Assembly: GCA_963575745.1 (NCBI GenBank)
Contig: CAUYUJ010015511.1
Span: 264,470-328,469, forward strand
Source of the DNA: Prorocentrum cordatum
Lineage: Eukaryota > Sar > Dinophyceae > Prorocentrales > Prorocentraceae
Length of the DNA: 64,000 nucleotides
Reading direction: 5' to 3'
Shown: piece after piece, positions 63,591-64,000 of the stretch
How positions within the stretch are numbered: the stretch's first letter is position 1
Layout: each line of letters starts with the position of its first letter
Made by a program: the position numbers and the translations under genes
The notes under the pieces: model-generated
Told to the model about the DNA's origin: nothing
What the model saw: the letters and a program-made list of their open reading frames with translations, nothing else
Database searches by the model: none

Positions 63591-64000
63591 TATGCCATGC
63601 TACGCTATAAAGCGCAATGCCACTATGCAGTATGCAATGCAATAACATGATATACCGTACAGTGCGCATTGCATGCCATGCCATGCTGTGCTGTGAAATG
63701 TTATGGTAATATGTTGGATGATACGCTGAGCCATATCATGCGATGTTTCCTATGAAGAACGATGCTACCGCGTTACACGGTATGCACAGACACGGCATAC
63801 CGTGCTATTCAATGCAATGCAATGCTATGCCATGTTATGAACTGCTAGGCTAAAATAAACAGGACGACAGAAAGAGCAACAACGGGGGTGTGATATTTGT
63901 ATGGTCACGGTTTACTCTTGCGCAGAGCAGTACGGTGCTGCTCTAGTAATGTATGCGCATTGGAATGCCATAGTACGCCACGGTGCGTCATGAGATGCCA
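63575..64000. repeat. Degenerate ATGCTATGC short repeat
   Basis: Variants of ATGCCATGCTATGC, ATGCAATGC and GATATGCCATG run to about 63850 and again from 63940. Many are self-complementary around GCAT. No gene is seen. Confidence 0.7.

Overview
This window looks like nuclear DNA of a dinoflagellate. The evidence is very high GC, dense trinucleotide microsatellites and mononucleotide tracts, many foldback (inverted-repeat) elements, degenerate LINE and Copia retroelements, and a tandemly duplicated gene of a type I associate with dinoflagellates. Species cannot be fixed from sequence alone. I saw no rRNA, tRNA gene, CRISPR array or complete dinoflagellate spliced-leader sequence.

Layout. 0.1-5.4 kb: a degenerate minus-strand LINE (ORF1-like, endonuclease tail, post-RT region). 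5.6-7.9 kb: microsatellites. 7.9-24.3 kb: a ~16.4 kb minus-strand Ty1/copia-class LTR retrotransposon with two ~290-bp terminal repeats, an initiator-tRNA-like primer-binding site, a gag ORF, and one pol frame of 4,656 codons from 22284 to 8317. That frame is interrupted by two stops and one self-cancelling pair of frameshifts. Besides zinc knuckle, protease, integrase, RT and RNase H it carries unusual cargo: a Tpt1/KptA-like RNA 2'-phosphotransferase domain with its catalytic residues, a RING-H2 finger, and a methyltransferase-like region. More than 40 copies of a 14-15-bp hairpin unit with compensating stem changes are scattered through its coding sequence. 24.3-32 kb: poly-A, dispersed GGCCCCAAGAGG-type repeats, minisatellites and foldback elements. 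32.3-38.5 kb: a foldback MITE, a decayed coiled-coil coding stretch, and a minus-strand zinc-binding plus Gag-like retroelement remnant. 39.3-45.4 kb: tandem repeats, microsatellites and a second copy of the foldback MITE.

45.6-60.9 kb is a head-to-tail array, on the minus strand, of one gene family (secreted-type protein with a von Willebrand D-like GDPHLxNxHG motif). One copy (48186-46849) has no introns. Its neighbour has three exons (60856-60612, 54402-53988, 49627-49262) separated by 6.2- and 4.4-kb insertions. The intact paralogue gives the empty site, so both insertions look like transposon-like intron gains. The 6.2-kb one has about 20-bp terminal inverted repeats and contains a broken PIF1-type helicase gene with a Cys-rich zinc-finger tail. 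60.9-64 kb: hairpin, minisatellites, a 437-bp tandem repeat and short ATGC-rich repeats.

The two most interesting systems are the retrotransposon with RNA-repair, ubiquitin-ligase and hairpin cargo, and the paralogue pair that captures intron gain by inverted-repeat elements. Many frameshifts lie at homopolymers, so sequencing error cannot be separated from decay here.
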